Shown piece after piece: positions 53,049 to 62,648 of a stretch of 64,000 bases of DNA. The stretch is from contig NZ_JBNPXQ010000003.1 of NCBI RefSeq assembly GCF_050433225.1, forward strand, positions 62,001-126,000, read 5' to 3'. The stretch is from Sphingomonas_D zeicaulis. GTDB lineage: Bacteria; Pseudomonadota; Alphaproteobacteria; Sphingomonadales; Sphingomonadaceae. The first letter of the stretch is position 1. Every line of letters starts with the position of its first letter. A program made the position numbers and the translations under genes. The notes beneath the pieces are model-generated. The model saw only the letters and a program-made list of their open reading frames with translations, was not told the origin of the DNA and ran no database searches.

Positions 53049-54344
53049 ATGCCGGACAAGATGATGGCAACACGGCGCGACGCCGCGATCCTGTGCGATT
53101 CGCTCGCCCAGCTCTTCTGTCAGGTTCGCTCGCTCAGCACTGCATTGGTGGCCTCCTTGTCGGATGCGGATGCAACCGGGCAGGCGATGGACGATGCCTC
53201 TCCCGCCAAATGGCATCTCGCGCATACGACCTGGTTCTTCGAGACCTTCGTGCTGCGCGACCACGTGCCCGGCTATCGCCTGTATAACGAACGCTGGCCC
53301 TTCCTGTTCAACAGCTATTATGAGGCCGAGGGAGCGCGCCATGCGCGGCCGCGGCGCGGCATGCTGACCCGGCCGACGCTGGACGAAGTGCTCGACTGGC
53401 GGGCGCACGTCGATGCTGCAGTCGAGGCAGCCCTGGCCGGGCTTTCGTCGGAAGCGCGCGCACTGGTCACGCTCGGCTGCCATCATGAACAGCAGCATCA
53501 GGAATTGCTGCAGACAGACATCCTCGCCCTGTTCGCGCTCAACCCGCTGGCGCCTGCGGTGTGGGCGGAACCGCGCACGCCCCCTGCCCCCGCGCCCGCA
53601 CCGATCCGATGGATCGAGGGCGCGCGCGGCATTGTCGAGATCGGCGATGACGGCATGGACGGCTTCGCGTTCGATTGCGAGGGGCCGCGCCATCCGGTGC
53701 TGCTTCACCCGCACGCCCTTGCCGACCGTCCGGTCACCAACAGCGAGTGGATCGCATTCATCGACGATGGCGGCTACCGGCGCCCCGAGCATTGGCTGTC
53801 CGATGGCTGGGCCTGGGTGAAGGCAGAGGGTATCGAGGCGCCGCTCTACTGGCACCGCGCAGCGGATCGCGATGGCGGCTGGGACGCTTTCGCGCTGGAT
53901 GGCCTGCACCCGGTTCGCCCTGCCGCACCGGTCACGCATATCAGCTATTATGAGGCCGAGGCCTTCGCTCGCTGGGCGGGCGCGCGGCTGCCGACCGAGG
54001 CTGAATGGGAAAGCGCCGCCCAGCGCTTCGATCCCGATGGCGGTAACCAACTCGATCGCGCCGGGCCAGTCAGGCCCTGTGCGGCGCCGGCGGGCGACAG
54101 CCTTGGTCAGATGTTCGGCGATGTCTGGGAATGGACCGGCAGCGCCTATCTGCCCTACCCCGGCTTCAGGCCCGCCGCGGGCGCCGTCGGCGAGTATAAT
54201 GGCAAGTTCATGAGCGGACAGTTCGTGCTGCGCGGTGGCAGTTGCGCCACCCCACGCGGCCATGCCCGCGCCAGCTACCGCAACTTCTTCTATCCCCACC
54301 AGCGCTGGCAGTTCACCGGCGTGCGTCTGGCAAAGGATCTGTAA
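53049..54344 (+). CDS. egtB: ergothioneine biosynthesis sulfoxide synthase EgtB
   Basis: 431 residues. A DinB-like N-terminal domain supplies the iron ligands: HLAHTTWFFETF near residues 56-65 and HHEQQHQEL with His146, His150 and Glu152 (HX3HXE). The C-terminal formylglycine-generating-enzyme-like domain contains PVTNSEWIAFIDDGGY, GARLPTEAEWESAA, GDVWEWTGSAY and FVLRGGSCATPRGHARASYRNFF. It couples trimethylhistidine to a thiol with O2. The stop overlaps the egtD start (TAATG). Confidence 0.95.
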   Translation: MPDKMMATRRDAAILCDSLAQLFCQVRSLSTALVASLSDADATGQAMDDASPAKWHLAHTTWFFETFVLRDHVPGYRLYNERWPFLFNSYYEAEGARHARPRRGMLTRPTLDEVLDWRAHVDAAVEAALAGLSSEARALVTLGCHHEQQHQELLQTDILALFALNPLAPAVWAEPRTPPAPAPAPIRWIEGARGIVEIGDDGMDGFAFDCEGPRHPVLLHPHALADRPVTNSEWIAFIDDGGYRRPEHWLSDGWAWVKAEGIEAPLYWHRAADRDGGWDAFALDGLHPVRPAAPVTHISYYEAEAFARWAGARLPTEAEWESAAQRFDPDGGNQLDRAGPVRPCAAPAGDSLGQMFGDVWEWTGSAYLPYPGFRPAAGAVGEYNGKFMSGQFVLRGGSCATPRGHARASYRNFFYPHQRWQFTGVRLAKDL

Positions 54345-55300
54345 TGGCGACGATGCTCAACGTCGATCCGGCCTTCCGCGCCGATGTGCTTGCCGGCTTG
54401 TCGCTGCGCCCGCGCGCGATCCCTGCGCGCTGGTTCTATGATCGGCAAGGTTCCGAGCTGTTCGAGGCGATCACCCGGCTGCCCGAATATTATCCGACAC
54501 GCGTCGAGACCGCGCTGCTGGAGCGGCATGCCGGCGAAATCGCCAAGCTGGTCGGCCCCGGCCGCGCCGTGGTGGAGTTCGGATCGGGATCGTCGACCAA
54601 GACTCCGCACATTCTGTCCGCGGTCGAACCGGCGGCCTATGTGCCGATCGACATTTCGGGCGAATTCCTACGCCAGTCGGCGGCGGCGCTCGCCGCCGAC
54701 TTCCCCAAGCTGCGCATCGAGCCGCTGGAAGCCGATTTCACCCAGCCGATCCTGCCGCCGGACAGCATATCCGGGCTACCGCGGCTCGGCTTCTTCCCTG
54801 GCTCGACGATCGGCAATATGGTCGCGCGAACTGCGGTCAACCTCCTGCGCGCGATGGTGGAGACGCTGGGGATTGGCGCCAAATTGCTGATCGGCATGGA
54901 TCGCCGCAAATCGCCGGACATATTGATCCCGGCTTATGACGATGCCGCCGGCATCACTGCGCGCTTCAACCTCAATCTGCTCGAACGGATCAACCGCGAA
55001 CTCGACGCCGACGTGCCGGTCGACGCGTTCCGTCATCGCGCGCTGTGGAACGACAGCCATTCGCGGATCGAGATGCATTTGCAGGCGACTCGGGACCTGC
55101 GCTTCGAGATCGAGGGCCGCCCGTTCGAGATGAAGGCGGACGAGACGATCCATACCGAGAACAGCCACAAATACGGTCCGCACGACGCCCGGCTGCTGCT
55201 GCGCGCCGGCGCTTGGACGCCGATCGCCGAATGGACCGACCCGCAGGACCAGTTTGCGATCATCCTGTGCGAGGCGCAGGCGCCCGGCACGGCGCCCTGA
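54344..55300 (+). CDS. egtD: L-histidine N(alpha)-methyltransferase EgtD
   Basis: 318 residues from the ATG that overlaps the egtB stop; an open frame 100 bp upstream is a shadow. It trimethylates histidine to hercynine. Motifs: IPARWFYDRQGSELFEAITRLPEYYPTRVE at the N-terminus, the SAM site VVEFGSGSSTKTPHIL, PIDISGEFL, and FFPGSTIGNM. The C-terminal substrate part includes THTENSHKY-like IHTENSHKYGP. With EgtB this gives a two-gene ergothioneine pathway; EgtA, EgtC and EgtE are not in the window. Confidence 0.95.
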   Translation: MATMLNVDPAFRADVLAGLSLRPRAIPARWFYDRQGSELFEAITRLPEYYPTRVETALLERHAGEIAKLVGPGRAVVEFGSGSSTKTPHILSAVEPAAYVPIDISGEFLRQSAAALAADFPKLRIEPLEADFTQPILPPDSISGLPRLGFFPGSTIGNMVARTAVNLLRAMVETLGIGAKLLIGMDRRKSPDILIPAYDDAAGITARFNLNLLERINRELDADVPVDAFRHRALWNDSHSRIEMHLQATRDLRFEIEGRPFEMKADETIHTENSHKYGPHDARLLLRAGAWTPIAEWTDPQDQFAIILCEAQAPGTAP

Positions 55301-55306
55301 CCTTCT

Positions 55307-55328
55307 CCCCTCCCGCGAGCGGAAGGGG
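55307..55328. repeat. GC-rich palindromic repeat unit
   Basis: CCCCTCCCGC - GA - GCGGAAGGGG starting 7 bp after the egtD stop. It is the same family as the units at 29519, 40490, 40570, 61289 and 61364, and a likely transcript end for egtBD. Confidence 0.6.
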
Positions 55329-55488
55329 AACTCAAGCAGCAACCTCCTCACGGCCAGCGCGTTTTTCTTCATGCAGCGTGTGCCCACCGGCGCCGCGACA
55401 ATTCGCGACATAAAAGCCGGCTTCAGACAAATGCGGGCGACACTCCGAGGCCAAATAGGTCTCGTGCAGTACGCACCAGGAGGTTCAT

Positions 55489-55821
55489 ATGAAGCGTCTT
55501 TCGATCCTCGCGGGTTTCGCCGCCATCGCCACCCTCGTCTCCCCGATCGCCGCGCAGGCGGCGCCGTGGCAGAATATCAACGCACGCCAGCAGCGGCTCG
55601 ATGCGCGGATCGATCAGGGCGTGCGCAGCGGATCGCTCAACCGTGCCGAGGCCCAGCGTTTGCGCGGTCAGTTCAACGATCTCGTCCGCCTCGAGGCGAA
55701 TTATCGCCGCAGCGGCGGTGGGCTCTCTGCCCGCGAACGCGCCGATCTCGACCGCCGTTTCGACGGGCTGAGCGCGCGCATCAAGGTTCAGAAGAACGAT
55801 CGCCAAGGCCGGCGTTGGTGA
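55489..55821 (+). CDS. small exported helical protein, unknown function
   Basis: 110 residues. Signal peptide LSILAGFAAIATLVSPIAAQA, then a mature part of about 85 residues. Its heptad-like pattern includes INARQQRLDARIDQGVRSG, LNRAEAQRLRGQFNDLVRLE and LSARERADLDRRFDGLSARI. Regular Arg/Leu/Asp spacing suggests an antiparallel helical hairpin in the periplasm. AGGAGG lies about 6 nt before the ATG. Similar proteins occur widely in sphingomonads but lack a described role. Confidence 0.72.
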   Translation: MKRLSILAGFAAIATLVSPIAAQAAPWQNINARQQRLDARIDQGVRSGSLNRAEAQRLRGQFNDLVRLEANYRRSGGGLSARERADLDRRFDGLSARIKVQKNDRQGRRW

Positions 55822-55834
55822 GCGGATGAAGGGT

Positions 55835-55863
55835 CCCCGGGGAAGTGTGGGGCTTCCCCGGGG
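55835..55863 (+). terminator. 11-bp perfect inverted repeat after small exported protein
   Basis: CCCCGGGGAAG - TGTGGGG - CTTCCCCGGGG, starting 14 bp after the stop. The stem is perfect but no T-run follows. A probable transcript-end hairpin. Confidence 0.45.
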
Positions 55864-56015
55864 CGCCTTCGAAGCCGAACCCGTGGGGATGGGTCCGGCG
55901 ACACTGGCCCAGGATCAAACGATCCTGATCCAGACAAGTTACGCCAGCCGATTGCTTTCAAGCAAGAAATTTACAGTCGTGACATTTTGGCACCCGACCT
56001 AACTCGCTGGCTCGC
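55864..56015. other. intergenic region without visible gene
   Basis: About 150 bp between the hairpin and the NamZ-like gene end. No coding frame, RNA fold or repeat is seen. Confidence 0.4.
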
Positions 56016-57215
56016 TCAATAGCGCAGATAGGCCCGCCGTTCGTCCGCCCATGCCGTCTCGTCCGGCAACGTCAGCGAGTCCAACTCCGCGGGCGCGGCG
56101 GCGGCATCGTCCACCCATTCGCGCAGCAGCGGGCTACCGTTGATGACGTCGATCGGCAGCTTGCCGAACGCATATTCATAAGGGAAGTCGCGCCACATCG
56201 GATAATCCGGGTGAAGCAGGCGGATCGCCTTGAACGCCAGCGCCTGCAACCGCCACGGCCGGAACGCTTCGTGGTCGTATCCCGGCGCCTCGGCATGGAT
56301 GTGGACGCCGCTGCACAACTGGCTGACATGCTTGTGGAAGGTCGGCTCGAAGCTGCAGTCGCGCAGGATGCAGCCCTGCAGCCACTGCGGAGCAAGCTCA
56401 CGCATCGTCGCCATCACCTGGCGCGCGTCGATGTCCGGCGCGCCGAACAGTTCCAGCGGGCGCGTGGTGCCGCGGCCTTCGGACAAGGTCGTCCCTTCCA
56501 GCATCACCGTGCCGGCATAGGCGCGTGCCATGAACAGGTTGGGCGCGTTTGGGCTGGGGTTGATCCAGATGCGTTCGCCCAGCGGCCAGCCGAAGCCGGG
56601 CGTCGCGTCAGGCGCCCAGCCTTCCATCTCGACGATGCGATAATCGAGATCGAGCTTCTGGCGATCGATGAACCACAGGCCAAGTTCACCCAATGTCATG
56701 CCGTGGCGCATCGGCATCGGTCCTGCGCCAACGAAGCTCTCCCACCCCGGCCGCAAGGTCAGCCCTTCGATCGGGCGGCCGGCGGGATTGGGGCGATCGA
56801 GCACCCAGACCGCCTTGCCATGCTCCGCCGCGGCTTCGAGGACATAGAGCAGGGTGGTGATGAAGGTGTAGATGCGGCAGCCGACATCCTGCATGTCGAC
56901 CAGCAGCACATCGAACGTCTGCATCGACTGGCCGGTCGGCCGGCGCACCTCGCCATAGAGGCTGAACACCGGGATGCCATGGACGGGATCGTCGAAGTCC
57001 GGTGATTCGACCATATTGTCCTGCTTGTCGCCGCGTAGGCCGTGCTGCGGCCCGAAAGCCGCCGTCACATTCACACCGGCCGCGACCAGCGCGTCAAGCG
57101 AATGGGTCAGGTCGGCGGTGACCGAGGCAGGGTGCGCGAGCAGAGCGACGCGGCGCCCCTTGAGCGACTGGAGCAGCGCCGGGTCGGCGAGCAGGCGATC
57201 GATACCGAAGTGCAT
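56016..57215 (-). CDS. DUF1343 / NamZ-like exo-beta-N-acetylmuramidase
   Basis: 399 residues from MHFGIDRLLADPALLQSLKG, 4 bp after the stop of the DOMON gene. DUF1343 blocks: RRVALLAHPASVTADLTHSL, FGPQHGLRGDKQDNM, VFSLYGEVRRPTGQSM, LLVDMQDVGCRIYTFITTLL and VLDRPNPAGR. Family members (NamZ) remove terminal MurNAc from peptidoglycan fragments. No signal peptide is visible, so it may act in cytoplasmic wall recycling here; that is inference. Confidence 0.87.
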   Translation of the reverse strand: MHFGIDRLLADPALLQSLKGRRVALLAHPASVTADLTHSLDALVAAGVNVTAAFGPQHGLRGDKQDNMVESPDFDDPVHGIPVFSLYGEVRRPTGQSMQTFDVLLVDMQDVGCRIYTFITTLLYVLEAAAEHGKAVWVLDRPNPAGRPIEGLTLRPGWESFVGAGPMPMRHGMTLGELGLWFIDRQKLDLDYRIVEMEGWAPDATPGFGWPLGERIWINPSPNAPNLFMARAYAGTVMLEGTTLSEGRGTTRPLELFGAPDIDARQVMATMRELAPQWLQGCILRDCSFEPTFHKHVSQLCSGVHIHAEAPGYDHEAFRPWRLQALAFKAIRLLHPDYPMWRDFPYEYAFGKLPIDVINGSPLLREWVDDAAAAPAELDSLTLPDETAWADERRAYLRY

Positions 57216-57219
57216 GGGG

Positions 57220-57765
57220 TCAGTCTGCTGCCGGGAGTTGCGCGACAAAGCAATCGCGATGATGGAAATCGGGCTTGTCGCCGGGATGGGCGAGCGCCCA
57301 CCAGGATGTGCCGCCGCTGCGATCCTTGATCACCGCAGAAAGTCCGAGCGCAGTGACCTGTGCCAGCACCGGCAGCGGCGCCAGCCGAACCGTCAACAGC
57401 AGCCGTTCGGGCGGGGCTTCCAGCCGAATCTCCGGCGCGGGGAATGCCTCTGCCGGGGCCATGCCCATGCGATAATGATCGAAGCGATAGGCTGCCCAAT
57501 GCTGCGACGGCGCGAAATTGGCCTCGAGATAGGCGGTGCCGCCAAGCGCGAAGAACGCTTCGAAACAGGTGTGCTGCCACAGCCCGTCACGCCGCTGCGG
57601 CGCCTCGGGCGCGGGCAGCAGGATGCTCGCGACGGGACCGGTGACTTCATAGGTGATCTCCAGCGCGCCTTCCGCCCAGCGCGTCAGTTTCACCTCGATC
57701 GCGAGGTCTGGTGCGACAGCGCCCGGAAACGGATGCAGGCGGAACCTCTCCAAAACTCTCCCCAA
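57220..57765 (-). CDS. DOMON-like domain protein
   Basis: 181 residues without signal peptide. The pattern is a beta-sandwich: IEVKLTRWAEGALEITYEVTG, LWQHTCFEAFFALGGTAYLE, NFAPSQHWAAYRFDHYRMGM, then GTSWWALAHPGDKPDFHHRDCF. This is the DOMON-like family of alphaproteobacteria, similar to DOMON sugar- or heme-binding domains. It is placed 4 bp upstream of the NamZ-like gene, so a functional link (for example carbohydrate binding) is plausible but unproven. Divergent from tyrS, about 31 bp apart. Confidence 0.82.
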   Translation of the reverse strand: MGRVLERFRLHPFPGAVAPDLAIEVKLTRWAEGALEITYEVTGPVASILLPAPEAPQRRDGLWQHTCFEAFFALGGTAYLEANFAPSQHWAAYRFDHYRMGMAPAEAFPAPEIRLEAPPERLLLTVRLAPLPVLAQVTALGLSAVIKDRSGGTSWWALAHPGDKPDFHHRDCFVAQLPAAD

Positions 57766-57796
57766 AACGCTCGCCCCATGCTAGGCGCGCCGCGCC

Positions 57797-59023
57797 ATGA
57801 CCGAATATCAGTCCGACCTCCTAAGCCTGCTCGCCTCGCGCGGCTACATCCATCAAGTCACCGATGCCGCGGCACTCGATGCGCTGGCAACCAAGCAGGT
57901 GGTGCCCGGCTATATCGGCTTCGATCCCACCGCGCCCTCGCTCCATGTGGGCAGCCTGGTGCAGATCATGATGCTGCGCCGGCTGCAGCAGGCCGGCCAC
58001 AAGCCGCTGGTGCTGATGGGCGGTGGCACGGGCAAGATCGGCGATCCCAGCTTCAAGGATGAGGCGCGCAAGCTGCTGACCGACGAGACGATCGCGGCCA
58101 ATGTCGCCTCGATCAAGCGCGTCTTCGCCCGCTTCCTGACCTTTGGCGACGGCCCCACCGACGCGGTGATGCTCGACAATGCCGAATGGCTGGACCGGCT
58201 CGAATATATCCCTTTCCTGCGCGAGGTCGGTCAGCATTTCTCGGTCAACCGGATGCTGAGCTTCGACTCGGTTAAGCTGCGGCTCGACCGTGAACAGTCG
58301 CTGAGCTTCCTCGAGTTCAACTACATGATCCTCCAGGCCTACGACTTCCGCGAGTTGTCGCAGCGCTATGCCTGCCGCCTTCAGATGGGCGGATCGGACC
58401 AGTGGGGCAATATCGTCAACGGCGTCGAACTGGCGCGGCGGATGGATGCCGCCGAGGTCTTCGGCCTCACCACGCCGCTGATCACCACAGCGGATGGCGG
58501 CAAGATGGGCAAGACGATGTCGGGGGCCATCTGGCTCAATGCCGACATGTGCAGCCCTTATGATTATTGGCAGTTCTGGCGGAACACGCAGGATGCCGAT
58601 GTCGGTCGCTTCCTGCGCCTGTTCACCGATCTGCCGCTGGACGAGATCACCCGGTTGGAAGCGCTGGAAGGCGCCGGCATCAACGAAGCCAAGCGCGTGC
58701 TGGCGAACGAGGCGACCGCGATGGCGCATGGCGCCGAAGCGGCCGCCGAAGCCGCCGAAACCGCGCGCCGTACCTTCGAAGAGGGTGCCGCGGGGGACGC
58801 ACTGCCGACCTTGACGGTCGAAGGCGGCACGATCTCGATCATCGACGCGTTGGTCGGCCTCGGCCTCGTCGCCTCCAAGGGAGAGGCGCGCCGCCTCATC
58901 AAGGGCGGCGGCGCCCGCGTGGATGGCGAGAAGGTCTCGGACGAAGCGCTGACGATCAGCGTCGGCAGCACGCCGGTGAAGATCTCGGCCGGCAAGAAAG
59001 CGCACGGAGTGCTGGCGGGGTAA
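57797..59023 (+). CDS. tyrS: tyrosyl-tRNA synthetase
   Basis: 408 residues. Class I signatures: GYIGFDPTAPSLHVGSLVQI (HIGH-like HVGSL) and GGKMGKTMSGAIWLN (KMSKS-like KMGKT). The tyrosine pocket is in QMGGSDQWGNIVNGVEL. The C-terminal S4 RNA-binding domain reads LVASKGEARRLIKGGGARVDGEKVSDE. Length and order match the TyrS family with a C-terminal S4 domain. Confidence 0.98.
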   Translation: MTEYQSDLLSLLASRGYIHQVTDAAALDALATKQVVPGYIGFDPTAPSLHVGSLVQIMMLRRLQQAGHKPLVLMGGGTGKIGDPSFKDEARKLLTDETIAANVASIKRVFARFLTFGDGPTDAVMLDNAEWLDRLEYIPFLREVGQHFSVNRMLSFDSVKLRLDREQSLSFLEFNYMILQAYDFRELSQRYACRLQMGGSDQWGNIVNGVELARRMDAAEVFGLTTPLITTADGGKMGKTMSGAIWLNADMCSPYDYWQFWRNTQDADVGRFLRLFTDLPLDEITRLEALEGAGINEAKRVLANEATAMAHGAEAAAEAAETARRTFEEGAAGDALPTLTVEGGTISIIDALVGLGLVASKGEARRLIKGGGARVDGEKVSDEALTISVGSTPVKISAGKKAHGVLAG

Positions 59024-59047
59024 TCCCCCGCCCCAACCCTTCGGCTC

Positions 59048-59689
59048 TTATCCGTAAGTCTTCACGCAGGCATCGAGCACGCGGATCGGCGGCCCCAGCT
59101 TGGTCAGCGTCGCCATCGCCTTGTAGCGTGCCTCCTGCTGCGCCTCAGCGGCGGACTGGCCGCGTGCGCGCAGTTTCACCGCGATGCTGTCGTCGAGCTT
59201 GGCGCGCATGTCGTTATAGGCGGTGATCTGCTTGACCGCCGCCTCGTCGGTGGTCTGGATGCCGCGACCGATAAAGTCGGCGACGCCCGCGCAGCCCAGT
59301 TCGGCGGTCAGGGGATCCTTGGGAAGATCGATCGGGCCGCTCGCGACGGTCGCCGGGAAGGCCTGGTCGCAAGCTCCCACAGCATCCTTCCACTTGGAAC
59401 CGGTGACCGGCTTTTCCAGCTCGGGCATGCGCTTGACCACCGCGGCTGCCTTGGAGGGTTCGAAGCGATCGCTCTCCGCGCCGGCGAGCATCGCATAATG
59501 GACGATCTTGCCTTGCGCATCGAGCGGCAGCGAACCCTGGATCGTCTTGCTCTTCTCGCGGGCGTTCACTGCGGCGACGACGCCGCAGGTCGCGGCCTTC
59601 TCGATGGGATCCGCGGGCAGCTCGAGCGCCCGCTCGCCGCACCCGGCAAGCACCAGCGCCGTCGCCCCCAACAGCATCACTCCACGCAT
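59048..59689 (-). CDS. hypothetical lipoprotein with paired cysteines
   Basis: 213 residues from the ATG at 59689 (GGAG 7 nt upstream). Lipobox LVLAGC near residue 16. Four further Cys (AATCGVV, VGACDQAF, ELGCAGVA, LDACVKTY) could form disulfides in the periplasm. The rest is helical and Ala/Lys-rich with KAAAVVKRMPELEKPV and AAVKQITAYNDMRAKLDDSI. I do not recognise a domain. It is convergent with tyrS (24 bp apart) and upstream of lpdA on the same strand. Confidence 0.75.
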   Translation of the reverse strand: MRGVMLLGATALVLAGCGERALELPADPIEKAATCGVVAAVNAREKSKTIQGSLPLDAQGKIVHYAMLAGAESDRFEPSKAAAVVKRMPELEKPVTGSKWKDAVGACDQAFPATVASGPIDLPKDPLTAELGCAGVADFIGRGIQTTDEAAVKQITAYNDMRAKLDDSIAVKLRARGQSAAEAQQEARYKAMATLTKLGPPIRVLDACVKTYG

Positions 59690-59851
59690 ATGTCCACTCC
59701 GCAACCGTAATGAGTGCAGGGTCTACGTATCGGTCGGGCATATGGTTCCGCGGGTGAAACCAGTCAGAAAGCCAAACGCCCGGCGAGCAGCGCTCGCCAG
59801 GCGTTGGTCAAACCGGTGCTGTCCCTCGGCCAAGGGCCAACGGACGCGGCA
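59690..59851. other. intergenic region between lpdA end and lipoprotein gene
   Basis: About 160 bp. No coding frame or clear hairpin is seen. It probably contains the promoter of the lipoprotein gene. Confidence 0.35.
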
Positions 59852-61246
<1,395 letters not shown>

Positions 61247-61288
61247 GGTGTACTTCACCTTTCACGCCGATTGCATTCCGGCATTTCT

Positions 61289-61385
61289 CCCCTCCCGCCC
61301 TGCGGGAGGGGTCGGGGGAGGGCATGTCTGCGTTCGGGCGTTTCCGAACAGGCCCTCCCCTAACCCCTCCCGCGGCCGGGAGGGG
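61289..61385. repeat. nested palindromic repeat structure between odhB and lpdA
   Basis: Unit A at 61289-61311 is CCCCTCCCGC - CCT - GCGGGAGGGG (perfect 10-bp stem); unit B at 61364-61385 is CCCCTCCC - GCGGCC - GGGAGGGG. The tail of A (61304-61323) is nearly the reverse complement of the head of B (61352-61371), so the pair can also form one long arm. The centre holds a third hairpin, GTTCGG - GCGTTT - CCGAAC at 61332-61349. It belongs to the dispersed repeat family of this window. Confidence 0.65.
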
Positions 61386-61392
61386 GATATCA

Positions 61393-62640
<1,248 letters not shown>

Positions 62641-62648
62641 GATGAAAC

